A stretch of 64,000 bases of DNA from Hetaerina americana (GCA_022747635.1 JAKTNV010000003.1:10349548-10413547), one strand, 5' to 3'; positions 24,037 through 35,925 are shown, counted from the stretch's first letter. Numbers and translations: made by a program. The notes: generated from the sequence alone by a model not told the origin.

Positions 24037-24920
24037 TTTTTATCTCTCGTTATTCTCTTTAATCGTTAAATTCTCTCTTACTTGCATTGAGATAAAATAA
24101 CTTCAGTTTTCTTCCATCTTCCTGTAACTCGTGACTAGTCAATCCATCTCCTGAGGCCAACTTGTTTTCTGGTAGGTTTTTGGTGGCATTAAGTGAAAAT
24201 ATGAAGTAGATCTTAAGGGTGAGTAATGCTGAGCTTTTGATCGCTAGACTGCCACCATTCTAAGTTAAGTTGTCCGCATTTTAAATATATTGAACAGACC
24301 AAATATTCAAAGTGCCACAAGGGGGTAGGCCCCTTGCAAAGTTTACTAACTTCATCTCCTTCGCAGTGCAGACCCTTTCTCCCAAGGGTTATGGACCTTA
24401 GGGTCACCAAATAAATTATGTTCATGTGGTTGACCCCGAGAGCCTAGCCAAAAAAGAGGATTTGTAACCTGTAATAAAAAGCTGTGTTGCGAGGAGCAAG
24501 GCCTCATGTGAGGTTTTCAGTAAAATATTGAAATAAAGGGGGAACAAGAAAAAGCCCGTGTAAAGCAGGTGTTAAAATATAGAGTAGGGAGAGGCGAGCG
24601 GGCTGATGAAGGTTGGGGGCGAGGAAGGTGCGGGTCGGAAGGGAGTGGGTGGTCGGGGGGACGAGTGAAAAGGGGAGCGAGTGGAAGAAGCTAGGAGAGA
24701 GCGACGGTGACTGTGAAGAGGATTAAATTGAAAGTAAATTTATTAAATATGGAAAGGGAACGAGAGAATGAATAAAATATACTTCCCATGTCGGGGGAGT
24801 GTAAGAATCGAGGAACAAGAGAAGTAAACATCTTTTATTGCAAATTCATGGATGGTTTTTAGTCATGGCCCTGCTAAATAGAATCTGTTTACGTCACTTG
24901 TTATCAACAAAAATATGTGT
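24037..24920. other. Non-coding, short G/A-rich patch at 24580-24700
   Basis: No gene or repeat recognised apart from a small purine-rich patch. Confidence 0.5.
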
Positions 24921-25337
24921 TTACTCTAAACCTAGAGTTTTTCTTTCCCCGTCGCTATGTTTCCTTTCCATTCTACTCATGTTGACCATGGGAAACATCA
25001 ATACTTCGTCTACGCCTTCCATTTTCGGGCCATCAATTTTTTTTCGTATCATTCTTTCCGCTGTTCGAATAAAACTTAAAACACTGATTAAATATATTCC
25101 AAACCCGATTAAAACCTCTGCATGATTAACCAGAGCCGGCAGAGTACAAGTAGGTACTAGGAGGTAGTGAAACACATCTTGTAAATCGACGCTAAGAAGG
25201 CACACACGCCGATACAAGTTAAGAATATGGTTCCATAGTTCACGCTGTTTCTTCTGTTTTTGAACTCCTTGACCCAAATTGTCGCAGTTCATCACGCTAG
25301 ACAGAATCACCCTTAATACTTGTATAGCGTCATTCAT
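24921..25337 (-). CDS. Hypothetical ORF, possible exon fragment
   Basis: A 138-codon minus-strand frame with ordinary, not low-complexity, composition. It contains LWNHILNLYRRVCLLSVDLQ followed by two hydrophobic segments (about residues 58-72 and 75-92). The pattern of an LW..I..LY helix followed by a hydrophobic stretch is loosely like one region of insect gustatory receptors, but no diagnostic motif (such as the C-terminal TYhhhhhQF) is present. Chance open frames of this length occur in AT-rich DNA of this size. I do not assign a function. It could be one exon of an unannotated gene or nothing. Confidence 0.22.
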   Translation of the reverse strand: MNDAIQVLRVILSSVMNCDNLGQGVQKQKKQRELWNHILNLYRRVCLLSVDLQDVFHYLLVPTCTLPALVNHAEVLIGFGIYLISVLSFIRTAERMIRKKIDGPKMEGVDEVLMFPMVNMSRMERKHSDGERKTLGLE

Positions 25338-27680
25338 CTCCCAAGATTCCCGCTAACAATAATTTTCGCAGAAATGTGTCTTGGCTTGAGTGTAGGCTTG
25401 TCGAAATTTTCTCACACAAGCGGTCGGCAAGTTTTACCTACCTTGACATTTCCCCCATCCCGCCTAGAGCGTTTCGTTGAGGCGAACTCGCCTACCCCCT
25501 GAAACTGTGGTGTCATTGATGGGCGTTATCCTACGCGTTCACGTTTGAAGGTTCGCCTGCAACCGGAATTTTTTTTATGCTTCTATGAGTGCTTACATAG
25601 TTTATAATCATATGGAATGAAATCAATGTAACTCAGGAAGACTAAGTTGGTATTCGATTTCATAGGTAAATACGTGAAGTGAGACTTTTAGCGACGTAGC
25701 TTCGTGAAAGGAAACTGCAGGGAGAGATCGTAAGGGGTAACGGTTGGTGACTGTAGCGGAGGAGGCAGCTAGAATACAGTTGTAAAGGTTAGGCGGGGGT
25801 TGGCGTGGGTGGGAGAGGTGTCTGGGCGATAGCGTGACGTCCTATGAGGAAGAGGACGGAAGTGGAGTGGTTAAAGAGATAGGCGTGAGATGTCACGAGC
25901 CACCCGCTCGTACGTCGTTCCTTTCCGCCCTCTTTTGAGGTGGAGGAGGGAAGGGGGAAAAGGCGTTGCCTGACCTGACGGAGGAGACGGGGGAGAAGTA
26001 GCAAGAGGTAGGCTTGCACGAGGACGGGAGTGCACTTCTGTTGGAGGGGTTAATTCAGACGACTCTTAAGAGATTCCTTCTCTTCCCTTCCTTCCCCCAC
26101 CTTTCTTCTTTCCACTCGTTCCATTCCTTTCTCCGAGAGTGCCACTTCGGAAGAAGGAGTGGAAAGATGATGAACAACATAAGGCTGTGAAAGGGTGGAC
26201 TAGCTCTAAGATATAAAAAATTAGCATTAATTAATCGGTCAGAAGGACTGAAACGGTCGTTTTAATGATATAGTCACACTTAACATTTTGTGAAGTTTTT
26301 TAATTTTTTTAATTCGTAAGGCCCCGTGAAGATAACTCGCGCTGCAATAATACTTCAAGTACTCGAGGCAGTCATGAGGAAGGACGCAATCTGTAGAGCG
26401 CATTATGAAACTAAAAGCTTTGAGATGGCATATTTTAATTTCTTTATCATTTGCATGGAGCATGGCCTTCCTATGGATACTAAAACATTCCCAATTGGTA
26501 AACAGAATCAGGAGTCGAGAATCTGCTCAAAGAAAAAATTTAAACATTTAATCAAATCCTTCATGTGCCAAGAAACCAATATTTCGAATACCAAGTTCAC
26601 ACACTTTTATCTATAAATTACGGGACTGGAGGAGGTGATCTGTGTTTTGGAAAAACCTTCCAAGTGCACAATCCATCAACGATATAATGCGTTTTTAAAT
26701 AAATTTTTTATTACGCATGTCCCATTTCTTTTCGTAACTTGGGCAAATAATATCTTTGTTTTGTTATCCCTGTATAATATTTAATTTGTTTCACCTTCAA
26801 TACCGTACTGATTCTTAGACATCGAATAGTATCTGTGACTTAGCCGGCAATATTCTAGTACAAACTTACCTGATGGTATTATGTCAATGGGCAGTCGGAG
26901 GTTAGATAGCAATATCGGAAATGCAAGAAGCTTTTGAAGGAAGTCAGTGCACTCGAATTGATAACAGTGTTATCTAATAATTCATCGGGGTGAATTAAAT
27001 ATAATTATAATATTGACTCGTTAGACTAAGACACATTTACAGGTATTTATTACAATAATTCGTATGTTCTCGTTAATATGTATATACGCATTTATGTAAG
27101 CGTTGAATATCAGTATAGTGTGGCAGCAATGCTTTAGCAAAAAATCATTATTATTTTTGCAGCTTTAATTTGAATTTTCAAGATCAACATCACCGTAACC
27201 CTGGAGGTTTTTTTTTGATATTTCCGAATAGAGTTCATCCCGAACTAAGCTTTAAGAATTGTCAATGTTACACATTCTGGGTAGGGAGACCTGTCCATTC
27301 CCCTGTGCCACAATTTTCCCAGAAAGACCTAATGACCCGATAATTGCACGGTTTAAATTTTAGATGAGGTTCTCAAAGGTCGTCGAAAGGCGTGGAACCT
27401 GGAACCCATCAGTCGTTTAATAAAATTTTAATAACCTTGGTGAAACGCCACTCAGTGTAAGGTTATAGAAATTAAAAATGATTTATTTTTATCATAAACA
27501 ACAAATACGTTTCCAGAAAAAAGGTCTCTAATTTTACCACCTTGTCCACTTTCATGAGATGCCATCATTTTGAAAGACCCCAAAAAACTAATCTTCGCGA
27601 TGTTTGAAATTTTTATTGCCAACCATAGAGCAATCCTTCCATACGTTCCTGTCCATTTCGATTACCAATAATTTACCATG

Positions 27681-27684
<4 letters not shown>
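25338..27684. other. Non-coding; purine then pyrimidine patch at 25780-26130
   Basis: A G/A-rich patch (25780-26010) is followed by a C/T-rich patch (26070-26130), the same skew reversal seen in other islands. The rest is AT-rich with no recognised feature. Confidence 0.5.

Positions 27685-27740
<56 letters not shown>
27685..27740. repeat. (TA)n microsatellite
   Basis: Uninterrupted TA dinucleotides bordering the left arm of the foldback insertion at 27741. Confidence 0.97.
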
Positions 27741-27742
<2 letters not shown>

Positions 27743-27991
27743 GTATAACACTTAGCACTAGTGGACACAGACAAAAACACAGAAACACACAAAAAAAGAG
27801 ACTCACTATTTTTCGAATTTTCGGTGGTCGTTGCCACCTTTATCAAGGAGGAGAGGGACAGAACTGAGTTCTGTCCCTCTCCTCCTTGATAAAGGTGGCA
27901 ACGACCACCGAAAATTCGAAAAATAGTGAGTCTCTTTTTTTGTGTGTTTCTGTGTTTTTGTCTGTGTCCACTAGTGCTAAGTGTTATACAT
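27741..27991. mobile_element. Foldback insertion, small family, copy 1
   Basis: Near-perfect inverted repeat with a 3-bp loop (27865-27867). The arms 27741-27864 and 27868-27991 are about 124 bp and show no mismatch that I can find. Outer ends read TGTATAACACTTAGCACTAG and its complement. Reading outward from the centre, each arm has a C/T-rich segment, then TTGATAA, a GGTGG/CCACC stem and GAAA (a hammerhead-like layout), then a T/G-rich stretch. A one-sided tail (27992-28025) and a second (TA)n array follow. No coding capacity. Same family as 36196-36449. I infer a 5'-truncated, head-to-head retroelement end, by analogy with the larger insertion at 33652-34816. Confidence 0.85.
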
Positions 27992-28024
27992 TATTATTCA
28001 CGTCCGTGAGTCTTTCAAAAAGTG

Positions 28025-28025
<1 letters not shown>

Positions 28026-28076
<51 letters not shown>
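28026..28076. repeat. (TA)n microsatellite
   Basis: TA array directly after the one-sided tail of the foldback insertion. A looser TA-rich stretch continues to about 28200. Confidence 0.97.
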
Positions 28077-28081
<5 letters not shown>

Positions 28082-28949
28082 TATGTATATATAATCTATA
28101 TTATATATATATATATTTGTTTAAATAATGCAATTATATTTATACATATACACATAATTAATACTCGAATATGTATAATTATACTTACATATATATGTAC
28201 ATAAACATATAACCTATTTAATGCCAATCGCATGTTATCTTCCCGTAATTTCCGTCCCGCTCTTCCTTGTAACCAAATGCAATTCTATTATCTATGGTGC
28301 ATTTCAGCATATTGCCATCATTTTCCACATCACACCTTCTCATTTTTTATTTGCCCTCACTCACGATTGACTTGAGTTTCTTCCTTTTCCCGATCTATTC
28401 ATCGTACATTTTACATGCTCTCCGTGCCCACTTATCAAAAGGTTTGTCGTGTTTTCCACCTAAGTGCTTTGAATATTGCATGGTATTCACTTACTTTGGT
28501 TCAAATTTTGTGTCACAAGTTTAAGAATGCATTTTTAGGACATTTATAATTTGTAAATAAAAAAGCAACCCATAACTGATTATCTCATCTATAAAATCGA
28601 CACTCTTGAGTGATCATCATCTGCATACCGTAATCATAGCATAATCAAGTCAGAGGTTTTACCATGAACATTCTGGTAAAATTATTTTCACGTATCAGCC
28701 TTTTCTAAATGAACCCTTACGACGAACGCCTTACTCTCACGCAAGCAGAAAAATTCAAGATAATCGTATAAAATTTGAATGAAAGTTGATTCCAAGAAAA
28801 TAATTATCATATAAGTAAAATTTCTGGATTTGGTTTCTTTAATAACCCTGAGTATTGATCTCTAAAAAAACTAACTGCGATTCAAATAGCTTTAGTTAAT
28901 CCAGTAATGCGCTGTATTTAGGAAATAAGTTTCACCTACTTTCCAAACG

Positions 28950-28992
28950 TTTCGTCCATCTTAATGCGTATGGTGTTCTTCAACTATTATCC
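28950..28992 (-). other. Hammerhead-like retroelement motif, degenerate
   Basis: On the minus strand TTGAAGA is followed by a CACCAT...ATGG stem and CGAAACG, the same order (core box, stem II, GAAA) as in the foldback arms at 34.7 kb. The stem has a long loop and imperfect closing. The flanking sequence does not reveal an intact element. Confidence 0.35.
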
Positions 28993-29107
28993 GCAGCGTT
29001 GTCAGTATCCCATCGTTTGAATCCAGTTGTCTGGAAGAAACTATCGGAAAACTTAGAGAAAATTTCGTCCAGCACAAGGGGAAACCGCCAAGCCATACAA
29101 ACCAAAA

Positions 29108-29162
29108 GCCATTCCTGAGTTTATGCCTCATAATAACACCTAGGCGTTGAAACGCGTTATAT
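29108..29162 (+). other. Hammerhead-like retroelement motif, degenerate
   Basis: CCTGAG, then TGCCT, a loop, AGGC and GTTGAAACGCGTT. It resembles the stem-plus-GAAACG arrangement found near the ends of Penelope-like elements, but spacing is irregular and the core box is incomplete. Confidence 0.3.
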
Positions 29163-31158
29163 GAAATAAAACAAGTGGGCGGTACAACTTGTAGTTTTCA
29201 TCTATGAAATCAATGTATATGGTCTTGTCTTTACACTGTCATCAACAACTGCATATCATGGGAAGCATTATAGCGCCGGCGAAATAAGCAATACACTCCT
29301 AATATCCGCGATCTATGTTCAGTCCCATTTAAATTCTGATCATTCCTATTGCGTCGTACACACTGCTTCCCTTCCTAAGAATAAGTGGTATTTAAATAGT
29401 AACCTTTCTACATGAATTAGACAGGTAAATGAGCTGAAGGCTACAGCCTTGCTTGAGTACACCTGCAGCAGAGGATGCGAAGCGTCGCCGTTAACATGAT
29501 GCCGACGCTGAGGAAACCAGTAAACCTTCCTAAGTCATGTAAATAACTCTAAAACCTTCGTCTTAATCTGAACTTTTTTATGTAATCCAAGCATATATTG
29601 ATGACTCTTAATTTAGGAAATAAGAAGTAAGTGATGGTGCGGCAGACCTCATGGTCTTTAATCTTCTTTGTTTTTGGAATGGGTGTTGAATTTTATCTCA
29701 TTAATTTCACGTAACATTTATAATATTGTAAAAACAAAAACTTACTGCATTCTAACACCTTAGGTAAATTTAAGATGCGTAGTATGAGGGAATTCTGGGG
29801 AAAAAAGTAAATTAAGAATTAATAAAAAGCAGGTTGTTGAAATGGTCATTGTGATGCCCGGTGATAGGTAAGAATGAATGAACAGATGAAAAAACGAAAG
29901 CGATAGGTAAGCAGGACGGCAGACTAGGCTATGATGCACACTCACGATGATGGATAATAGAATTAAATTGTTGATTAGATAGGCTAAAAATGATTGTTCA
30001 TGGCATTTCCCTGTGCGGGAAATATAGCCCAAGTTAACAAGTAATCGGCTTACCCAAGTAATGACGATGTTCAATAATCAGTTCATGAATTGATTCGAAT
30101 TGTTTTTTTGCGATTTACATTTATACTATTTTTCAAAAAATTTAATTTTAAGAAATATATTCCTTCCACATGAATTTTACAAAATTCATTTTAGCTATAG
30201 TTAATTTTTATCTAAGTGTTTTAAAGGCTCCAGGTAGAAATTTCTCGTGCCAAATTTGAAATTCCCAGTTTTTCATAATTGCGTAATATTAATTTATATC
30301 GTTTCGCGAAATGTTCCTTGTTTTAAAGTTGGGACGTTTTCTCAAAATCTTTAGTCAAATGGGTAAAAAATCTGTTTATAAAAGACGCTTTAACTAATCT
30401 TCAAAAGTTTCGTTCGATATCCATAACTTTGATGTGAATTTTCTTGTAACTACCACAATTCTTACTTTCAAGGTTTCGAGAGAGAGACGGAGAAGCGAGG
30501 GATAAATAGAGAGAAAAAAGGAAGAAAGAGGGGTATATGGAGAGAGAAAGGGGTGAAAGAGAGCGAGAGATAAATTAGGAGCTTGAAGTTGTTAATGCTT
30601 TCCGCAATTAACTTCAAGCGAAGTTTTGAATCCGGAGTAATTATAGCCTGGATAAAAATTTCGGTCTTGGATTTTCTCGATTTTTTCTCTTCTGTTGTTT
30701 TTTTCAATGAAAAAGGGACTACCGTACGATTTTTTGTCCTTATTAAGGTCCCCTTCTGATATGTACGCACCCGGAGCGCCGGCCTTGATGTCCTGTTCCG
30801 CAGGCCTTCATAAAGTTGTAAGGAAACCAATTACAATTAAAGAGGTGTTCCATCATTTTCATGTTAAAGGTGCTGCCCTATGAAGTGTGAAGAGCTCATT
30901 CGGATGAATTGGGAAATTAGAAAGTAAATATTTATCATATAAATTTAAAGTAATGACTGGAGTAAATTACAGCGACTGTTTTCATGTTATTGATACGTGC
31001 AGCGATATGTTTACTATGAAGTTTCATTATTCTTAAAGGTAATTATTTTCCAAGGTAATAACGATCATAATTAAAACTCTCAAGCACAGGACTTGTATGG
31101 AAACACAACAGAAAAAAATAGATCGCCCTAGCATGTATTCATCCTTCGTTTAAATTCT

Positions 31159-31230
31159 CTTGAAAAAATATCTTCATCTTTAATTGTTTTATTCATTATC
31201 TTGAAAAAATATCTTCATCTTTAATTGTTC
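31159..31230 (+). repeat. 41-bp direct tandem duplication (partial second copy)
   Basis: The unit beginning CTTGAAAAAATATC at 31159 starts again at 31200 with the first 30 bp identical. Looks like a local slippage duplication. Confidence 0.8.
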
Positions 31231-31264
31231 CATTTATTCGCACACGTACTCTGCGACGAGAGTG

Positions 31265-31560
31265 GGAGATCATGGTACACCCCCCCTCCCATGCCTCGAC
31301 CCTCCCTCTCTCCGCCCTCTCTGCTGACCTGTGCGCGTCGAATGCAAATCGTCTGGCGGCGGTTGGTGCGAGACGAAGCTACTGACGTGTGTGTGCGTGT
31401 GGTCCGGGCAGAGAGGGGTAAAGGCAGGCGTGGGGCGGGGTGCTGGACTTGAGACGAAGATGCGTACTCCTGGAGTGCACTCCAGTTCTCGCGGGAAGAG
31501 GGACGCTGGACGGCCCTCCACGGTAGAACTAAGGAGACGTGGTTTTGAAGAAAGTACACT
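31265..31560. other. GC-rich island with C/T to G/A switch
   Basis: C/T-rich at 31270-31325, then G-rich to about 31520. Open frames on both strands are low-complexity. No domain seen. Confidence 0.5.
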
Positions 31561-32380
31561 ATCATTGATGGGAAACGAAATCAACGCCATCTATCCGTCG
31601 TTGCTGAGGGATTGACACACTAAGAAGGGAAGTAATCGTGACTATTTAATGCCCACATCTGATTACGCGATTCGGATATTATTATCTTCCTCTTTCGTAG
31701 CGAGTGGCGGGCCATCTTGGATCTTGCGACTCGCGGCGAAAAGTTTGTAGCGATGTCGCGCGAAATTTGAAGAACGATTTAGGTGTTTTCCCTGTCCATC
31801 GCGTTTACCGTTGTGTGATAGGAACGATAGCTATCGCAATTCAAGTATATTTGTGTTTGCGCCTCATGATTGCTACAGCTCATGAAATAGCGTAATATGA
31901 AGGATTATCCATTTCCGTTGTCAACCATTTGGTGTGCCTCCAATCAACCAACATGATTTTGGTTCAGTTTTTACAGAGGCATCCGAGTTTGAACCTTAAG
32001 AGCAGCTGTTTAAATCTAATCCGTCATTTAAGAACAATTGAAAGAAGTTGTTGAGAATAAAAAGGAATCAACGGCAAAAAAGGAGGAGGTAAGAGAGTTC
32101 AGAAAATATGTTTTGAAACGGCATTTGTAAAAAAGAAGATATAATTTCATAGATGTGAAAAAACTGTAGCCCATTAAAAATGAGATGCGCAAAACAAAGG
32201 GTGTAGAGCATGCCGTTAGAAGTGAGGACGGAATTGAGGCCTTGAATTTTTTTAAAAAACGGAGACAAAGTTCGGATAAGGGCGAAACGGAAAGGGAAGG
32301 AACATTTTGCCCGAGCAAAGAATTCTCGGCGAAGAGCCGAGAAGAGCTCGATTTTGAACGAATCCGAGACCCTAATAACT
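31561..32380. other. Non-coding stretch, nothing recognised
   Basis: Short GC-rich patch at 31695-31780, otherwise AT-rich with no supported feature. Confidence 0.5.
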
Positions 32381-32710
32381 CCTGCCCCCCCCCCTCTTTT
32401 GAAAAGAAACCCTTTTTTACGACGGGGTAAAGGAGAAAGACAGGGACGAGTAGTGCTATTGGTTGAGGGGCTGAGAAGGGGGTGATGGAGCGGGAGGTGG
32501 GAGAGAGAGAGAGAGACTGAGAAAATGGCAAGATGGTGGGAGTGCGATGTCGGCCTTGGCTTAAAAGTGGGAGGCTGGGGGGCGGGAGGGTGTGGGGAAT
32601 GGTTGAAGGGGAGGCTGGCGAAGAGGGAGGAGGTCAAATGGGTCGAAGACGTGACGATGTCCTGTGGGGGGGGGGGGGTAGTTTGCCTGGGTGGAGTGGA
32701 TGTGAGTGGG
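32381..32710. other. G/A-rich island with long G run
   Basis: Plus-strand purine-rich, with (GA)n near 32500-32516 and a run of about 12 G near 32667. Low-complexity open frames only. Confidence 0.6.
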
Positions 32711-33597
32711 AGCTGTGCGTTATGACGATTTCTTAATGAATGTCATCGCGGTCATTACGGAGAACATAAATCCTCCGATATATAGAATATCAATAAATAC
32801 CGTCCATACTTGACGTAGATATTTTTGAAGATATGTATCGTATTAAGCTGTGAAGACAACCACTCCGACTTGACTCCTTAGGAAGTCGATTTTTTTCTAC
32901 CTGTTAAATTGTGGAGGCTTATCACCCTAATAATTTATCCTGATTGGGATCCTTCCATGTTGTTGAGGAAATTCCACTGCCTATCTTTTTACTGCAACTA
33001 TTCTTGCAAATAGAGGTAGGTGAGGGACCTTCCCTGTATAATAGCACGAACCCTAATGACTTCAGGATCACCACGTAATGACATTTCCTCTACAATACTG
33101 CCTTCTATTTGGCCCAATGTTTGTATATTTTCCTGTCGTCAACTGCATATGCTATTTTAACCTCCCCCTCGCTTGCGTATCTTATTTATAAAATGTACTA
33201 CCTCACCTCTCCCGTATACGCTTTTACCACTAATGTAACGTTGGTATCTATCGAGATGCTCTTGATAATGTCATTTCCCCGCTCCCCTTATACACTCATC
33301 TTCAAAGCAATATGTTGCTAAATAATGAAATTTAGAAATGCAAATATCTCACCTCTCAATTTTTAGGATAGATGAGGACTAAAGTACGCTCAGGTGTATT
33401 GCACGTTTTCGTATTCCTCGGCCAGGCTAAGGTACCCGGAAGAGGGGGAGCGCTCGAGGAATTTTGGAGGCCATGTGTGGGAGTAGTTCACGAGTAAATG
33501 GATCTCGGGTGAAGGGGTGGTCGGTGAGGCTGGCGTAGGTGAAGGAGGGCGAGTATACAATGCAAGTTCTGCAGCTCTTAATCAAGGCACTCTCTGA

Positions 33598-33603
<6 letters not shown>
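32711..33603. other. Non-coding stretch, nothing recognised
   Basis: No supported feature before the (TA)n array. Confidence 0.5.

Positions 33604-33654
<51 letters not shown>
33604..33654. repeat. (TA)n microsatellite
   Basis: TA array bordering the left arm of the large foldback insertion. Confidence 0.97.
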
Positions 33655-33657
<3 letters not shown>

Positions 33658-33860
33658 GGCTGACACAACATAACACAAATAGAAAAGAATAGACACATAT
33701 AAAAGAACACTTACACGGTAAATTGTTCGAGCTTTCGGCCCTCTCAGGGGCCTTCTTCAAGAGAGACTGAAAATATGCTATGGAACAGGAGAGGGGAAAG
33801 AGTTATGGGCGTGGAGGGGAGGTGTGGAGGGGAGGTGTGGAGGGAATGCTGGGAGGGAAA

Positions 33861-34198
33861 TTAAATATGGCGGTTAAGGGTGGGAATTTTAAAGGAACGG
33901 AAGGATAGTATGTAGGCGGATTCACGAGTTCTCACCTCTATGTTGGTAGCTGAATCAGGTAGGGATTCTAGGATGCTGAGGGAAAAACACTGGTCGAATG
34001 AAAGGTTGTGGGAATTGGCGTGTGAAGGGATAGGAAGAGAAGAGAGTGAGGCAGAATTACAGGAGTACCGGTGATTATTCATTCGGATGGATAAGGGCGT
34101 AATGCATTCACCTATGTAGAAGGAAGTGCAATGCTTGCATGATAAAAGATAAATAATATTTTTTGAGAGGCAATTAGCGTGGGAACGAGGTGGGGGGG
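33861..34198 (-). pseudogene. GIY-YIG endonuclease fragment, left arm
   Basis: Mirror copy of the fragment at 34269-34607. From its first in-frame ATG at 34082 the 73-residue peptide is identical to that of the right arm. The upstream codons, continuous with it to about 34198, carry the IYLLSC, CKHC and FYIGE motifs. Identity of both arms points to a very recent inversion or duplication, or ongoing gene conversion within the palindrome. Confidence 0.75.
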
Positions 34199-34268
34199 CT
34201 ATACCGCCCCCGATGTAAAACCTGTCCTCTTATTATGCCTACTCCCCTCTCCCTACATCCCCTCATAG

Positions 34269-34607
34269 CCCCCCCCACCTCGTTCCCACGCTAATTGCCT
34301 CTCAAAAAATATTATTTATCTTTTATCATGCAAGCATTGCACTTCCTTCTACATAGGTGAATGCATTACGCCCTTATCCATCCGAATGAATAATCACCGG
34401 TACTCCTGTAATTCTGCCTCACTCTCTTCTCTTCCTATCCCTTCACACGCCAATTCCCACAACCTTTCATTCGACCAGTGTTTTTCCCTCAGCATCCTAG
34501 AATCCCTACCTGATTCAGCTACCAACATAGAGGTGAGAACTCGTGAATCCGCCTACATACTATCCTTCCGTTCCTTTAAAATTCCCACCCTTAACCGCCA
34601 TATTTAA
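34269..34607 (+). pseudogene. GIY-YIG endonuclease fragment of a Penelope-like element
   Basis: Open from the codon after the stop at 34266-34268 to a stop at 34605-34607, 112 codons. It reads SKNIIYLLSCKHCTSFYIGE, then LSIRMNNHR and, near the end, NIEVRTRESAYIL. This has the GIY-like IYLL, a cysteine pair (CKHC) between the GIY and YIG motifs as in the zinc finger typical of Penelope-like endonucleases, the YIG motif, the catalytic arginine region (RMNNHR) and the downstream RE acid. The domain is nearly complete but the preceding reverse transcriptase is absent, so it is a 5'-truncated copy. The first ATG (34386) lies inside the domain, so it is not an independent gene. Confidence 0.75.
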
Positions 34608-34719
34608 TTTCCCTCCCAGCATTCCCTCCACACCTCCCCTCCACACCTCCCCTCCACGCCCATAACTCTTTCCCCTCTCCTGTTCCATAGCATATTTTCA
34701 GTCTCTCTTGAAGAAGGCC

Positions 34720-34760
34720 CCTGAGAGGGCCGAAAGCTCGAACAATTTACCGTGTAAGTG
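34720..34760 (+). other. Hammerhead-like stem-loop in Penelope-like 3' region
   Basis: TTGAAGA is followed by the 5-bp stem GGCCC / GGGCC with a 6-nt loop and then GAAA. The layout matches the hammerhead core CUGANGA, stem II, GAAA, except that the first core base is U instead of C. A clear stem III and a cleavage triplet were not found, so catalysis is doubtful. The mirror copy lies at about 33710-33750 on the minus strand. Confidence 0.45.
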
Positions 34761-34850
34761 TTCTTTTATATGTGTCTATTCTTTTCTATTTGTGTTATGT
34801 TGTGTCAGCCAATTATTGTGCCGCTCGTATGAGTTTTTCCGTACAATCGT

Positions 34851-34873
34851 TATATATATATATATATATATAT
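34851..34873. repeat. (TA)n microsatellite
   Basis: Short TA array following the one-sided tail of the large foldback insertion. Confidence 0.95.
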
Positions 34874-35767
34874 GACTTGGTTAACTTAGTGTTTTCTCCT
34901 GATTCATAATCGATATCGGTGCTTTGATATGAATCCTAAAAAGGATATGATTGATGCTCTCATTATGCCTCATTGATTTGATTGAGTAATTGCAGTGTAA
35001 ATACCGCATGACCGTAAAGATTGAATCCAAAATGCACCGAAACGTTGCACACCCAGAGAACATGTATTAATTTTGATCCATACAGCATGCAGTTTTTTCA
35101 TTACTGCTTTAATCGACTTTTTTAGAGATGCTCAGCAAGTGTATTGATTCCAGTCAAGTTACCACTTCAAACTAAACATTCAATGTTTCTGATGGTCAAA
35201 TCCGAATTAAGATCACCCAAATATTTCGCAGGATTATATCCCCCCAGTCCTTCATATATACAAGCACAATTTTAAATGCAGGGCATAAATGTGGACTTAC
35301 ATGAAGATTCTTTTGCCCTCATACAGTATCTGTCAGCCCGCATTACCGGAAATCCCTATAAACCACTTTCAGCTGTACTCAAATTTACTAGTTCATCGAC
35401 CAAGAAAGTTATAGAGATCTCAAATCGAACTCAACTCGAACCCTTGGTCTCTGAAATAAGATGCTGTACAGATACTTCAACAGCCGGCAGGGTTGACAAA
35501 ATTTTTTTTAGTCTTTTAATTTATGTCATTATTATGCTTAACACCATTTCCTACAAGGGCCTATTGAAGAAGACTACGACAGCGCCTAAAATATTCAAAG
35601 TATTTCCATTACTCAATACTTCCAAGAGTATCAATTCAGTCATGGACCAAGTATTACCTGGAAAGTGAGACAGAGTTGTAACGGAAATGCTAGAAAAATA
35701 CTTGAACCTATGGGTGTTAAAATGTGAGAGAATGCGTGCTCTCGTACCGTTGAATTCTTACTTCATT

Positions 35768-35773
<6 letters not shown>
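34874..35773. other. Non-coding stretch with an uncharacterised open frame
   Basis: A 130-codon plus-strand frame (35276-35668) has normal composition but no recognisable domain, and chance cannot be excluded. A CCGAAACGTTGC motif near 35036-35047 resembles the GAAA box of the nearby retroelements but lacks a stem. Confidence 0.35.
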
Positions 35774-35824
<51 letters not shown>

Positions 35825-35877
35825 GTCTCTTTTTTGTGTGTTTCTGTGTTTTTGTCTGTGTCCACTAGTGCTAAGTG

Positions 35878-35925
<48 letters not shown>

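Larger units (their letters stand above)
28077..31158. other. AT-rich non-coding stretch
   Basis: Apart from two hammerhead-like motifs (28950-28992 and 29108-29162) I see no supported gene or repeat. A plus-strand purine-rich run lies at 30478-30570. Confidence 0.5.
33652..34816. mobile_element. Large foldback: head-to-head Penelope-like element fragments
   Basis: Two arms of about 551 bp (33652-34202 and 34265-34816) are inverted copies differing by little more than one base in a C/G run, around a 62-bp loop. Each arm encodes the same GIY-YIG endonuclease C-terminus followed by about 210 bp of 3' sequence with a TTGAAGA, GGCCC-CTGAGA-GGGCC, GAAA motif. A one-sided tail (34817-34850) and (TA)n follow on the right, and (TA)n precedes on the left. 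Penelope-like retroelements (reverse transcriptase plus C-terminal GIY-YIG) are known for 5' truncation, complex or inverted copies and hammerhead-like motifs. The reverse transcriptase itself is missing. Confidence 0.85.

Noticed and set aside
27741..27991. A microRNA precursor
   Set aside because: Arms are 124 bp with near-perfect pairing and repeated elsewhere in (TA)n, which fits a foldback insertion better.
34386..34607. A small host gene starting at the ATG at 34386
   Set aside because: The ATG lies inside a GIY-YIG domain that extends upstream, and an identical copy exists in the inverted arm, so it is a retroelement fragment.
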